This document shows, piece by piece, positions 25,089 to 32,718 of a stretch of DNA of 64,000 nt. The position numbers and the translations under genes are program-made. Under the pieces are notes generated by a model. The model saw only the letters and a program-made list of their open reading frames with translations. It was not told where the DNA came from and made no database searches. Location: positions 346,775 through 410,774 of the forward strand of contig JAQUPX010000001.1 of assembly GCA_028716385.1 (NCBI GenBank), given 5' to 3'. Position 1 is the stretch's first letter. Each line of letters begins with the position of its first letter. This stretch comes from a bacterium. Lineage in GTDB: Bacteria; Hydrothermota; UBA3073; JACQXS01; JAQTXJ01.

Positions 25089-26693
25089 ATGATTAACGTT
25101 TTTGTATTACTTCTTCTTCAGCAAACTTACGCTACAGGCACTTGGCCCAAATCCGGCGCAACACTTGAAAACACTCATCTCCAGTTTATGAAAGGCGCTA
25201 TGTCAGGTACACCCACTATCAAATGGTCTTACCGCCAACCTAATTCTGAAGGGCTGGAATCCGAATGTACGGTTGCAGATGTGAATAATGATGATACGAT
25301 GGAAGTTGTGCTCGGAAACCAGGGGGAGATTTTTTGGTTAAACGGTGAAACAGGGATGCTAAGAGGAACTTACGGAACGTTTATGTCTGCCGATTACTCA
25401 TATTCCTCGCCTGCATTAGGTGATGTTGATGGAGATTTCAAGATGGAAATCGTTACAATTAAAAACAATTCTTCTTATGAAGTAGTGTGCTTGGATGGAA
25501 ATTCTTCTGCGCTAAAATGGCAACACACTTGCGGCAGTTTTATGGGAGCATCGATATATTGCCCTTCACCGGCAATCGCAGATGTTGATAAAGATGGCTC
25601 AATGGAAGTCATCCTCGGGTACTGCGATTCAGTTTATTGTTTTTATGGAAACTCGGGTTTGGTAAAATGGAGTTATTCAGGGGGAGGAAATACTGTGTTT
25701 TGCGCAATGCCTTCCCCTGCAATTGCGGATATTGACAATGATGATACAATAGAAATCGTTATTTCGGCTATTAATGATTCGGTTACCTGTCTGAACGGAG
25801 TAACCGGTGAAAAAAAATGGAACCGTTCAATATCGCCCGGGGCTTTCGAGGTAAATTGGTCTGCACCTGCAATCGCAGATGTTGATAAAGATGCAAATAT
25901 GGAAGTTGTTGTCGGAGGAATTGATGGAAATGTTTACTGCTTAAATGGGGCAAATAGTGCAATAAAATGGACTTATCAAACTATGGGTGAAATATGGTCG
26001 TCGCCTACACTCGTAGATGTCAATAAAGACGATACTATGGAAGTTGTTATCGGGAGTAATGACCTAAATGTTTACTGCTTAAATGGAGTAAACGGAAAAG
26101 TAAAATGGACTTACTACAAATCTAATACTTATTACATTCATCGGGCTATAACATCCGCAGATATAGATGGGGACAACAAAATTGAACTTTTTGTCCCGAG
26201 TTGTAACAATGGGACTCCTAATTCGGTTGTTTGTTTGAACGGCGAGGACGGCTCGGTTTTATGGACGGCTCCAACTCCCTCTCACGACATTCACGACATA
26301 ACTATTGCAGATATTGATAATGATGGATGTGTGGAATTGGTATTCGTAGTATACGATACTTCCGTGGCAAACAATAAGGTCTATGCTCTGGATGATATCG
26401 GAAATGCAAAAAATTGCGGGTGTATGGGAACAGAAGAAAAATTAAATATCAAAAATCAAAAATCAAAATTGAAGATAATAAAAGGTAAGATTTATTTGGA
26501 TGTCCCGAATACAATAAACGCAAATATAAAATTATATGATTTATCCGGGAGAGTGAGAGAAGTTATTCATACGGGTGTTTTGGATAAAGGTAATTATACG
26601 TTTACTCCTAATTTTAACAAGAACGGTATTTACTTTGTGAAGGTTACAGTCGGGAATTATCAGGAAACGAAGAAGTTAATACTGATAAAATAG
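25089..26693 (+). CDS. Secreted FG-GAP/PQQ-type eight-repeat propeller protein with class B tail
   Basis: Secreted protein of 534 aa. The ATG at 25089 follows AGGAGG; an upstream in-frame ATG at 25056 lies at the promoter and is rejected. The export signal is short with no basic residue (MINVFVLLLLQQTYA). Eight units with Asp-rich loops (VNNDDTMEVVLGN, VDKDGSMEVILGY, IDNDDTIEIVISA and so on) alternate with VYCLNG..G..KWTY strands, as in the 8983-10482 protein. The linker NIKNQKSK is encoded by AT-rich repeat DNA. The tail is class B (IKLYDLSGRVREVIHTGV, NYTFTPNFNKNGIYFVKV, ETKKLILIK). The next gene starts 8 nt downstream, so the two are co-transcribed. Function unknown. Confidence 0.88.
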   Translation: MINVFVLLLLQQTYATGTWPKSGATLENTHLQFMKGAMSGTPTIKWSYRQPNSEGLESECTVADVNNDDTMEVVLGNQGEIFWLNGETGMLRGTYGTFMSADYSYSSPALGDVDGDFKMEIVTIKNNSSYEVVCLDGNSSALKWQHTCGSFMGASIYCPSPAIADVDKDGSMEVILGYCDSVYCFYGNSGLVKWSYSGGGNTVFCAMPSPAIADIDNDDTIEIVISAINDSVTCLNGVTGEKKWNRSISPGAFEVNWSAPAIADVDKDANMEVVVGGIDGNVYCLNGANSAIKWTYQTMGEIWSSPTLVDVNKDDTMEVVIGSNDLNVYCLNGVNGKVKWTYYKSNTYYIHRAITSADIDGDNKIELFVPSCNNGTPNSVVCLNGEDGSVLWTAPTPSHDIHDITIADIDNDGCVELVFVVYDTSVANNKVYALDDIGNAKNCGCMGTEEKLNIKNQKSKLKIIKGKIYLDVPNTINANIKLYDLSGRVREVIHTGVLDKGNYTFTPNFNKNGIYFVKVTVGNYQETKKLILIK

Positions 26694-26701
26694 AAAAATT
26701 T

Positions 26702-28165
26702 ATGAAAAGATATATGGAATATCCTGCTCTTGCGGTTATCATATGCTTTGCAGGAATATTAATTTTTACCAACGCCTTCGCATCCGCACCCGATACCCTA
26801 TGGACAAGAACTTATGGCGGGATTAGTAGTGATGAGGGGCATTGCGTATGTCAGACTTCGGATAGCAACTTTATAATTGCAGGGTCTACCAATTCTTTTG
26901 GTGCCGGCAAAAGTGATATTTATGTTATAAAAGTTGACCGAAACGGCGATACTATCTGGACAAGGACTTACGGCGGGATTTCGAATGATTATGGCGAATA
27001 CATATGTCCAACTGCCGATAACGGATTTATAATTACAGGATATACAGGATATGCAAGATACACTGATTATGATAGTACGGATGTTTGCCTTATAAAAATT
27101 GACGGGAATGGCGATACGCTATGGACAAAAACTTACGGCGGAACCGGTGATGATGAAGGTTATTCAGTTCAAACCATCTCAGGCGGAACAGACGGATTTA
27201 TTATTGCCGGATGGACAAAATCTTTCGGAGCAGGCGGTAGGCGTACCTACCTGATCCGGACAAATTCTTCAGGAGATACTTTGTGGACAAGAACTTATGG
27301 AGAAAGTGGCAATAGGGCTCATTCTGTCTCTCAGGATACAGATGGCGGATTTATAATTGGAGGATACGCATATGGGAATGAGGATGCTTATATAATAAGG
27401 ACGGATTCTATTGGGGATACCCTCTGGACCAGAAGTTTTGGCAGTGCCGGCGGAGATGATATATCATCTGTACGCCAGACTACGAATGGTAGTTTCATAT
27501 TAGTAGGAGGGGCTTTATATAATGCGCGTATCTATCTTGTAAGAATTGATTTAAATGGCAATACCCTCTGGGAAAAAACTATTCGCGGAGACTCTTCTTT
27601 TTATGCTAATTATGGCAGCTCTGTGCATCAGACCGTTGACGGTGATTTTATAATTGGAGGGACAACATCAGCCGATTTGGGAACAAATGGGGATGTTCGC
27701 TTCACAAAAACGGATTCTCTTGGTAATCCTCTCTGGACTAAAACTATTGGAGGAACCGACGATGATCAGGGCTATTCGGTTCAACAAACTAAAGATGGCG
27801 GATATATACTTGCGGGAATGACAAACTCTTTCGGGGCAGGCGGTTCTGATTATGATGTTTATTTGATTAGGTTGGGGAAAGAAACAGGAGTGGAAGAACC
27901 TTTGATTTTGGATCGCGGATTGTGGATTGCGGATTTACAGATAATAAAGGGCAAGATTTGTCTTTCCGTTCCGAATAACGAATATGCTAATACCCTAATA
28001 ACGATTTGCGATTTATGTGGAAGGATGAAAGAAGTTGTTTATGCAGGCGCATTAACTAAAGGCAATTATACATTTACGCCGAACATAAAAAAGAGCGGAA
28101 TTTATTTTGTGCAATTAAAAACTAACAATTTTAAAGAAACGAAAAAGTTAATTTTTATAAAATGA
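26702..28165 (+). CDS. Secreted seven-repeat beta-propeller protein with class B tail
   Basis: Secreted protein of 487 aa with a signal peptide (KRYMEYPALAVIICFAGILIFTNAFA; cleavage probably near 29). Seven LWTRTYGG-type repeats follow, the same family as 4816-6264 and 49520-51004. The repeats here are more diverged (TLWEKTIRGDSSFY in unit 6). The linker (LDRGLWIADLQI) is encoded by TTGGATCGCGGATTG-type repeat DNA. The tail is class B (LITICDLCGRMKEVVYAGA, NYTFTPNIKKSGIYFV). It lies 8 nt after the 25089 gene and is probably in one operon with it. A hairpin follows the stop. Confidence 0.87.
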   Translation: MKRYMEYPALAVIICFAGILIFTNAFASAPDTLWTRTYGGISSDEGHCVCQTSDSNFIIAGSTNSFGAGKSDIYVIKVDRNGDTIWTRTYGGISNDYGEYICPTADNGFIITGYTGYARYTDYDSTDVCLIKIDGNGDTLWTKTYGGTGDDEGYSVQTISGGTDGFIIAGWTKSFGAGGRRTYLIRTNSSGDTLWTRTYGESGNRAHSVSQDTDGGFIIGGYAYGNEDAYIIRTDSIGDTLWTRSFGSAGGDDISSVRQTTNGSFILVGGALYNARIYLVRIDLNGNTLWEKTIRGDSSFYANYGSSVHQTVDGDFIIGGTTSADLGTNGDVRFTKTDSLGNPLWTKTIGGTDDDQGYSVQQTKDGGYILAGMTNSFGAGGSDYDVYLIRLGKETGVEEPLILDRGLWIADLQIIKGKICLSVPNNEYANTLITICDLCGRMKEVVYAGALTKGNYTFTPNIKKSGIYFVQLKTNNFKETKKLIFIK

Positions 28166-28167
28166 AA

Positions 28168-28191
28168 GGATGAACTCTAACTAGTTCATCC
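28168..28191 (+). terminator. Hairpin just after the 26702-28165 stop
   Basis: GGATGAACT pairs with AGTTCATCC (9 bp, 6-nt loop) starting 3 nt after the stop codon. There is no T-tract, so it may act as a weak terminator or an RNA 3' end stabiliser. Part of it (TTCATCCCTGAT) recurs after the stop at 32574. Confidence 0.5.
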
Positions 28192-28239
28192 CTGATATTA
28201 ATGAAATAAAAATTTTTAATATGTTCAAGAGAGGTAAAG

Positions 28240-28944
28240 ATGAATAATTTTTGTAAAAAATATAATAGAATCATACTGTTTCTCGCCTTTTTAATATTAT
28301 TTCCGCTTTTAAGTGATATAAAAGCACAATCTGCCCCACAAAATAAAGTAGAAACAGTACCCCAAATAATCAGAGAAACGGCAGTAAAAGGACTGCCGGG
28401 GTTTTTAAAATCCATACCCCCGGAAGACCTTAAACGTTATAATTTTTCGACCCCCGGGGAACTGGATGCCGTTGTATTAGGAAACCCTTTGAAAATTTAT
28501 ACCATTGTTCCGGAAAAAATTGCTAACTATACTCCCAAAACGCCTGTAGAAAAAATTATTTCCCCGACTTCTGTCTGGCTTTTCCCCGTAATTTCAAAAG
28601 GCAAAACCGTAACTCTGCTCGTAGTAGATTCTGTGAAAGGTCAATGGAAAGCCGTTGCAATTGGCAATTCCGGTTTGGCAAAACAATTAAATAACATTAT
28701 GAAACAACAACCGTTATCGGAAGGATATGAATACATTTTTGTAAGAGTATTCCAGGCCAAAGCTGATTTTGTTCTTTTGTGCCGCAATGAAAAAACTACG
28801 ATAATACCGTTGGAATCCGCGAGGATTTCTTTAAAATTGACCAAAGAAAAAACTTATACCCCGTCGGAGATAATTTTTAAACTTCAAAAAATCGTCCGGG
28901 ATAATATTAGTGCAGTCCCGCCAATCAATAAGGGAAAAAAATGA
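28240..28944 (+). CDS. Small secreted protein of unknown family, partner of the cysteine protease
   Basis: Secreted protein of 234 aa; no family is recognised. The signal peptide covers ~1-28 (KYNRIILFLAFLILFPLLSDIKA). The mature part has one ~190-residue alpha/beta region (LGNPLKIYTIV, ISPTSVWLFPVISKGKTVTL, AKADFVLLCRNEKTTIIPLE) and no sorting tail. Its stop codon overlaps the start of the cysteine protease gene (ATGA), so the two are translationally coupled and likely made in fixed ratio. A secreted chaperone, inhibitor or separate pro-segment for the protease is plausible but inferred only from coupling. Confidence 0.82.
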   Translation: MNNFCKKYNRIILFLAFLILFPLLSDIKAQSAPQNKVETVPQIIRETAVKGLPGFLKSIPPEDLKRYNFSTPGELDAVVLGNPLKIYTIVPEKIANYTPKTPVEKIISPTSVWLFPVISKGKTVTLLVVDSVKGQWKAVAIGNSGLAKQLNNIMKQQPLSEGYEYIFVRVFQAKADFVLLCRNEKTTIIPLESARISLKLTKEKTYTPSEIIFKLQKIVRDNISAVPPINKGKK

Positions 28945-30215
28945 AAAAGAAAATTCTTTTCGGAAAATATTTTTTACTACTGGTTTTGCTTCCTTTGGCT
29001 TTTCCTTGTTCTAAAAGTTTTGCCGGCGGTTTGCTGCCGGTCCCGGAAAAATTTCAAGAGAATAACCAATGGTGTTGGGCCGGTAGCAGCCAGGCTATAC
29101 TTTGCTATTACGGATTAGACTTTACTCAGACGGTAATAGCCCAGTATGGCACGCAGGGAATCAATACATGGAACTGGCTGTGGGGAGAAACCCCTGCCGA
29201 TAACCCTAATACAGGAGACCCACCAAGAAAAGGAATAGATTTAATTCTCGGATATTTTGGCGCAATATCTAGCACCGGTTTTACATACGCTTTATCAAAC
29301 CAATCCGTTGACGACGAAATTACTGCCGGAAGGCCATTTGTTATCAGATGGGGATGGACTGCCGGAGGAGGACATTTCCTGGTGGCACGGGGCGTTTTCG
29401 GAGATACAATTCATTATATGGACCCGTGGCCCGGAAATGGATACACTATTGCGCTTTATGATTGGGTAGTAAGTTCTTCAAACCATACCTGGACACACAG
29501 TTTACAGCTTACTACAAATCCTCCACCCTGTATATTTGTTGACCCGGATACTTTAAAATTTAACATTAAAACCAACGATACGCTTCCCTGTTATGATACC
29601 GCCACAATGACAATAAAGAATACCGGAAATTCGGACTTATATGTAAGTGATATTACAAAAAGTTATCCATGGATTATGTCAGTTGGTCCTACAAATTTTA
29701 CGGTTGCCCCGGGGGATTCTCAAGCCGTTACCATAATCGTCACTTCTGCCGGACTTAGCATTGGAGCTTATTGCGATTCTATTAGCATTTCTTCTAACGA
29801 CCCGGACCGAAGTTTATATATTGAACCCGTTATTTTTGTGTTTGATACTATAGGCATTGAAGAACCATCCACAGGTACTCCCGTAGGGACAGATTATAAT
29901 CTGTCCGTTTCTGAAAACCCCTTCTCCAAATCAACAATCATTAGTTATCATATTGGTCAAAATGTAGGGCAAGACGGAATTTATCCCGCTGTGGCGGTGA
30001 GTCTTGCAATTTACGACCTCTCCGGCCGCTGCGTAAAAACACTACTTGACGGAGAACAAAAAGCGGGCAATTATAATGTACCCCTAAATGCAAAAGATTT
30101 AAAAACGGGAATTTATTTTGTGAGACTAACTACAATCTGTCATTCTGATCCCGATTTATCGGGAGAAGAATCTAATACGATAAATGTAACAAAGAAGATT
30201 ACGATTATAAAGTAA
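28941..30215 (+). CDS. Secreted papain-like cysteine protease (C39/C70-like) with Ig-like domain and sorting tail
   Basis: Secreted protease of 424 aa. The signal peptide is ~1-28. The catalytic domain (~31-190) has NNQWCWAGSSQ (Cys45), GGGHFLVARG (His145) and HYMDPWPG (Asp161), the pattern of AvrRpt2/C39-like clan CA peptidases. An Ig-like domain of the DUF1573/ASPM type follows (~195-310; ATMTIKNTGNSDLYVSDI, GDSQAVTIIV). The class A tail (~320-424) is longer than usual: a TCCCGATTTATCGGGA palindrome encodes SDPDLSGEE inside it, adding ~11 residues. The gene is coupled to the small secreted protein upstream. Processing of other surface proteins or nutrition are possible roles. Confidence 0.9.
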   Translation: MKKKILFGKYFLLLVLLPLAFPCSKSFAGGLLPVPEKFQENNQWCWAGSSQAILCYYGLDFTQTVIAQYGTQGINTWNWLWGETPADNPNTGDPPRKGIDLILGYFGAISSTGFTYALSNQSVDDEITAGRPFVIRWGWTAGGGHFLVARGVFGDTIHYMDPWPGNGYTIALYDWVVSSSNHTWTHSLQLTTNPPPCIFVDPDTLKFNIKTNDTLPCYDTATMTIKNTGNSDLYVSDITKSYPWIMSVGPTNFTVAPGDSQAVTIIVTSAGLSIGAYCDSISISSNDPDRSLYIEPVIFVFDTIGIEEPSTGTPVGTDYNLSVSENPFSKSTIISYHIGQNVGQDGIYPAVAVSLAIYDLSGRCVKTLLDGEQKAGNYNVPLNAKDLKTGIYFVRLTTICHSDPDLSGEESNTINVTKKITIIK

Positions 30216-30218
30216 TAA

Positions 30219-30273
30219 CGTAGGGAACAGGCACTTGTCCGTCAGTCTTCTTGGAGGATGCCTGTTCCCTACG
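30219..30273 (+). terminator. Large hairpin after the protease gene
   Basis: CGTAGGGAACAGGCA (30219-30233) pairs perfectly with TGCCTGTTCCCTACG (30259-30273), 15 bp around a 25-nt loop. It starts 4 nt after the stop. No T-tract follows. GTAGGGAACAG also begins the palindrome inside the next gene (32357-32379). Confidence 0.6.
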
Positions 30274-30411
30274 AATATCGTTAACGTAAAATAAAATGTT
30301 TACATTAATATTATTCTTTCTCCTATTAATTACTATTTATTTATTACTACTTAATTGCAATGAATTAATCTTAATGAAGTGAAGGGGTGAACCCTAAAAA
30401 GGAGGAAACCT

Positions 30412-32574
30412 ATGCCAAAATATCTGTTCTTGCTTTCTGTCTTTTTTGTTGTCGTCCTTGCGCCTAATTCCTTTGCGCAATACCCGGGTTGGACAAATTA
30501 TACCAGCAGAAAAGATGTTACTACTATTGCTGATGACGGCAATGAATTATGGATTGGTACTTATGGTGTGAGCACTTATTATTATGCTTATGCCGGTCTT
30601 GTAAAAATGAACAAAACTACCGGTGAAATGACCTTTTATAATACCTCAAATTCAGGATTGCCTTCTAACAATATTACTGCTCTTGTAATAGAAGGAAACA
30701 ATAAATGGATTGGCACTGAGTACGGAGGGGTTGCCAAGTTTGACGGCACTACATGGACTGTCTATGACACTTCAAATTCCGATTTGCCTGATAACCGTAT
30801 CCTTGCTCTTACCATAGAAGGGACGACTGGCGACAAATGGATTGGCACTGAGGGTGGTGGACTTACCAAGTTTGACGGCACTAACTGGACTGTTTATGAC
30901 ACCTCAAATTCCGGTTTGCCCGATAACTATATTCTTTCTCTCGCAATACAGGGAAGTAATATCTGGGTTGGAACTTGGTGGAGTGGTCTTGTGAAATTCG
31001 ATGGCACTACATGGACCGTCTTCAATACCTCAAATTCAGGATTACCCGTTAATTATGTTCATAGTCTTGCAGCAGAAGGAAGCAATATCTGGATTGGATC
31101 TTATGCGGGACTTACAAAATTTGATGGTACAAATTGGACTGTTTATGACACATCAAATTCAGACTTGCCGCACAACTATATCGAGACTCTTGCAACGGAA
31201 GGAAGTAATATCTGGGTTGGAACCGGATATAGCGGACTTGCCAAGTTTGACGGAACTATATGGACTGTGTATAACACCTCAAATTCAGGCTTGCCTCATA
31301 ACGATGTCTCTGCTATTGGAATAGAAGGAAGTAATGTCTGGGTTGGCACTAGCGATTATATTTATGGCGGCCTTGTGAAATTTGACGGTACGAACTGGAC
31401 CGTCTTTTACTCTTTACCTTCTGATGATATTCGTTCCTTCGCAATAGAAGGGAACAATAAATGGATTGGTACTAATGCGGGTCTTGCGAAATTTGACGGT
31501 ACTGGCTGGACTGTTTATGATGCATCAAATTCCGGATTGCCTGACAACTGTGTCCGCGCTCTTGCGATAGAAGGAAGCGATAAATGGATTGGCACTTATG
31601 ATGGCTTGGCGAAGTTTGACGGCACTAACTGGATCGTCTATGATACCTCGAATTCCGGTTTGCCCGATAACTGGCTTAATGCTGTTGCAATAGAAGGAAA
31701 CAATAAATGGATTGGTACTCGTGATAAAGGGCTTGTAAAATTTGACGGGACTAACTGGACTGTCTATGATACCTCAAATTCCGGTTTGCCTCATAATAAC
31801 GTTACCGCTGTTACAATAGAAGGAAGTAATGTATGGGTTGGAACCGGATACGCCGGGGTTGCTAAGTTTGATGGCTCTATATGGACTGTCTATAATACCT
31901 CAAATTCAGGTTTGCCCGTTAACTATATTGATAATCTTACGTTAGAAGGAACTAACATTTGGGTTGGCACTTTGAGCGGTGGTCTTGCAAAATTTGATGG
32001 TACAACTTGGACTGTCTATAACACCTCAAATTCAGGATTGCCTTCTAACTGGATTTGGTCTCTCGTAATAGAAGGAAACAATAAATGGATTGGTACTGCC
32101 TGGGCTGGACTTGCAAAGTTTGACGGCTCTATATGGACTGTCTATAACACCTCAAATTCAGGATTGCCTTACAATAATGTTCAGGCTCTTGCAATAGAAG
32201 GAAGTAATGTATGGATTGGCACTGATAGTGCCGGTATTGCAGTATATAATAATATAGGAGTAGAAGAACAGTCCAATTTAGATTTTGGATTTGGGAATGC
32301 GGAATTGAAAATAAGTCGAAATCCGTTTATTAAATCAACAGTCATTTCCTACTCCGTAGGGAACAGTCGCGACTGTTCCTTAAATATTTACGATTTAACA
32401 GGACGTTGCGTCAAAACACTTGTCCCTGACTCGCCGATAGGCGGGAACGAATCCAAACTCGCAGGCACGTATACTACAACCCTCAACGCAAACGAACTAA
32501 AAACAGGAATTTATTTTGTGAAGTTAAGTGCAGGGGAATACAGCACAACGAAAAAATTGGTGTTAATAAAGTGA
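30412..32574 (+). CDS. Secreted 14-repeat 'two-component regulator propeller'-like protein with class A tail
   Basis: Secreted protein of 720 aa. ATG follows AAGGAGG; the signal peptide is ~1-23. Exactly 14 units of ~42 aa (NKWIGT..GGLAKFDGT.WTVYNTSNSGLP.N) cover ~45-620, which fits two seven-bladed propellers. The units match the periplasmic sensor propellers of Reg_prop hybrid kinases, but here no kinase follows; the protein ends in a class A sorting tail (ISRNPFIKSTVISYS, GIYFVKLSAGEYSTTKK). Repeats are very similar at the DNA level. Two palindromic insertions mark the tail: GGAACAGTCGCGACTGTTCC at 32360 and a CTCGCCGATAGGCGGG element that adds ~8 residues (PDSPIGGNE). Confidence 0.9.
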   Translation: MPKYLFLLSVFFVVVLAPNSFAQYPGWTNYTSRKDVTTIADDGNELWIGTYGVSTYYYAYAGLVKMNKTTGEMTFYNTSNSGLPSNNITALVIEGNNKWIGTEYGGVAKFDGTTWTVYDTSNSDLPDNRILALTIEGTTGDKWIGTEGGGLTKFDGTNWTVYDTSNSGLPDNYILSLAIQGSNIWVGTWWSGLVKFDGTTWTVFNTSNSGLPVNYVHSLAAEGSNIWIGSYAGLTKFDGTNWTVYDTSNSDLPHNYIETLATEGSNIWVGTGYSGLAKFDGTIWTVYNTSNSGLPHNDVSAIGIEGSNVWVGTSDYIYGGLVKFDGTNWTVFYSLPSDDIRSFAIEGNNKWIGTNAGLAKFDGTGWTVYDASNSGLPDNCVRALAIEGSDKWIGTYDGLAKFDGTNWIVYDTSNSGLPDNWLNAVAIEGNNKWIGTRDKGLVKFDGTNWTVYDTSNSGLPHNNVTAVTIEGSNVWVGTGYAGVAKFDGSIWTVYNTSNSGLPVNYIDNLTLEGTNIWVGTLSGGLAKFDGTTWTVYNTSNSGLPSNWIWSLVIEGNNKWIGTAWAGLAKFDGSIWTVYNTSNSGLPYNNVQALAIEGSNVWIGTDSAGIAVYNNIGVEEQSNLDFGFGNAELKISRNPFIKSTVISYSVGNSRDCSLNIYDLTGRCVKTLVPDSPIGGNESKLAGTYTTTLNANELKTGIYFVKLSAGEYSTTKKLVLIK
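32360..32379. repeat. Perfect 20-bp palindrome inside the sorting tail of the 30412 gene
   Basis: GGAACAGTCGCGACTGTTCC is fully self-complementary and encodes part of VGNSRDCS, where tails of sibling proteins read SLPVKTKIS. GTAGGGAACAG also starts the intergenic hairpin at 30219, so the palindrome belongs to a dispersed family. Confidence 0.7.
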
Positions 32575-32604
32575 GTGATTCATCCCTGATTCTAAGGGAA
32601 GTCA

Positions 32605-32716
32605 GAAACACTGATAAGTTGGACTCCCGCTAGCGGGATAGAAATCCCTAAGGAGTAAAACTCCTAAGGGCTTCGTATAAAGTTCCGACTAAGTCGCAAC
32701 TAAAGTCCGACTAAAA
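32605..32716. repeat. Cluster of dispersed palindromes upstream of the 32719 gene
   Basis: AAGTTGGACT, CCCGCTAGCGGG, CCCTAAGGAGT/ACTCCTAAGGG (32646-32670) and the GACTAAGTCGCAACTAAAGTCCGACTAA-type end follow each other up to 3 nt before the next start codon, so they replace a normal leader and ribosome site. Confidence 0.6.
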
Positions 32717-32718
32717 AA

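Noticed and set aside
30412..32574. Regularly spaced DNA repeats resembling an array
   Set aside because: They encode the propeller units of one long open frame with wobble-position variation.
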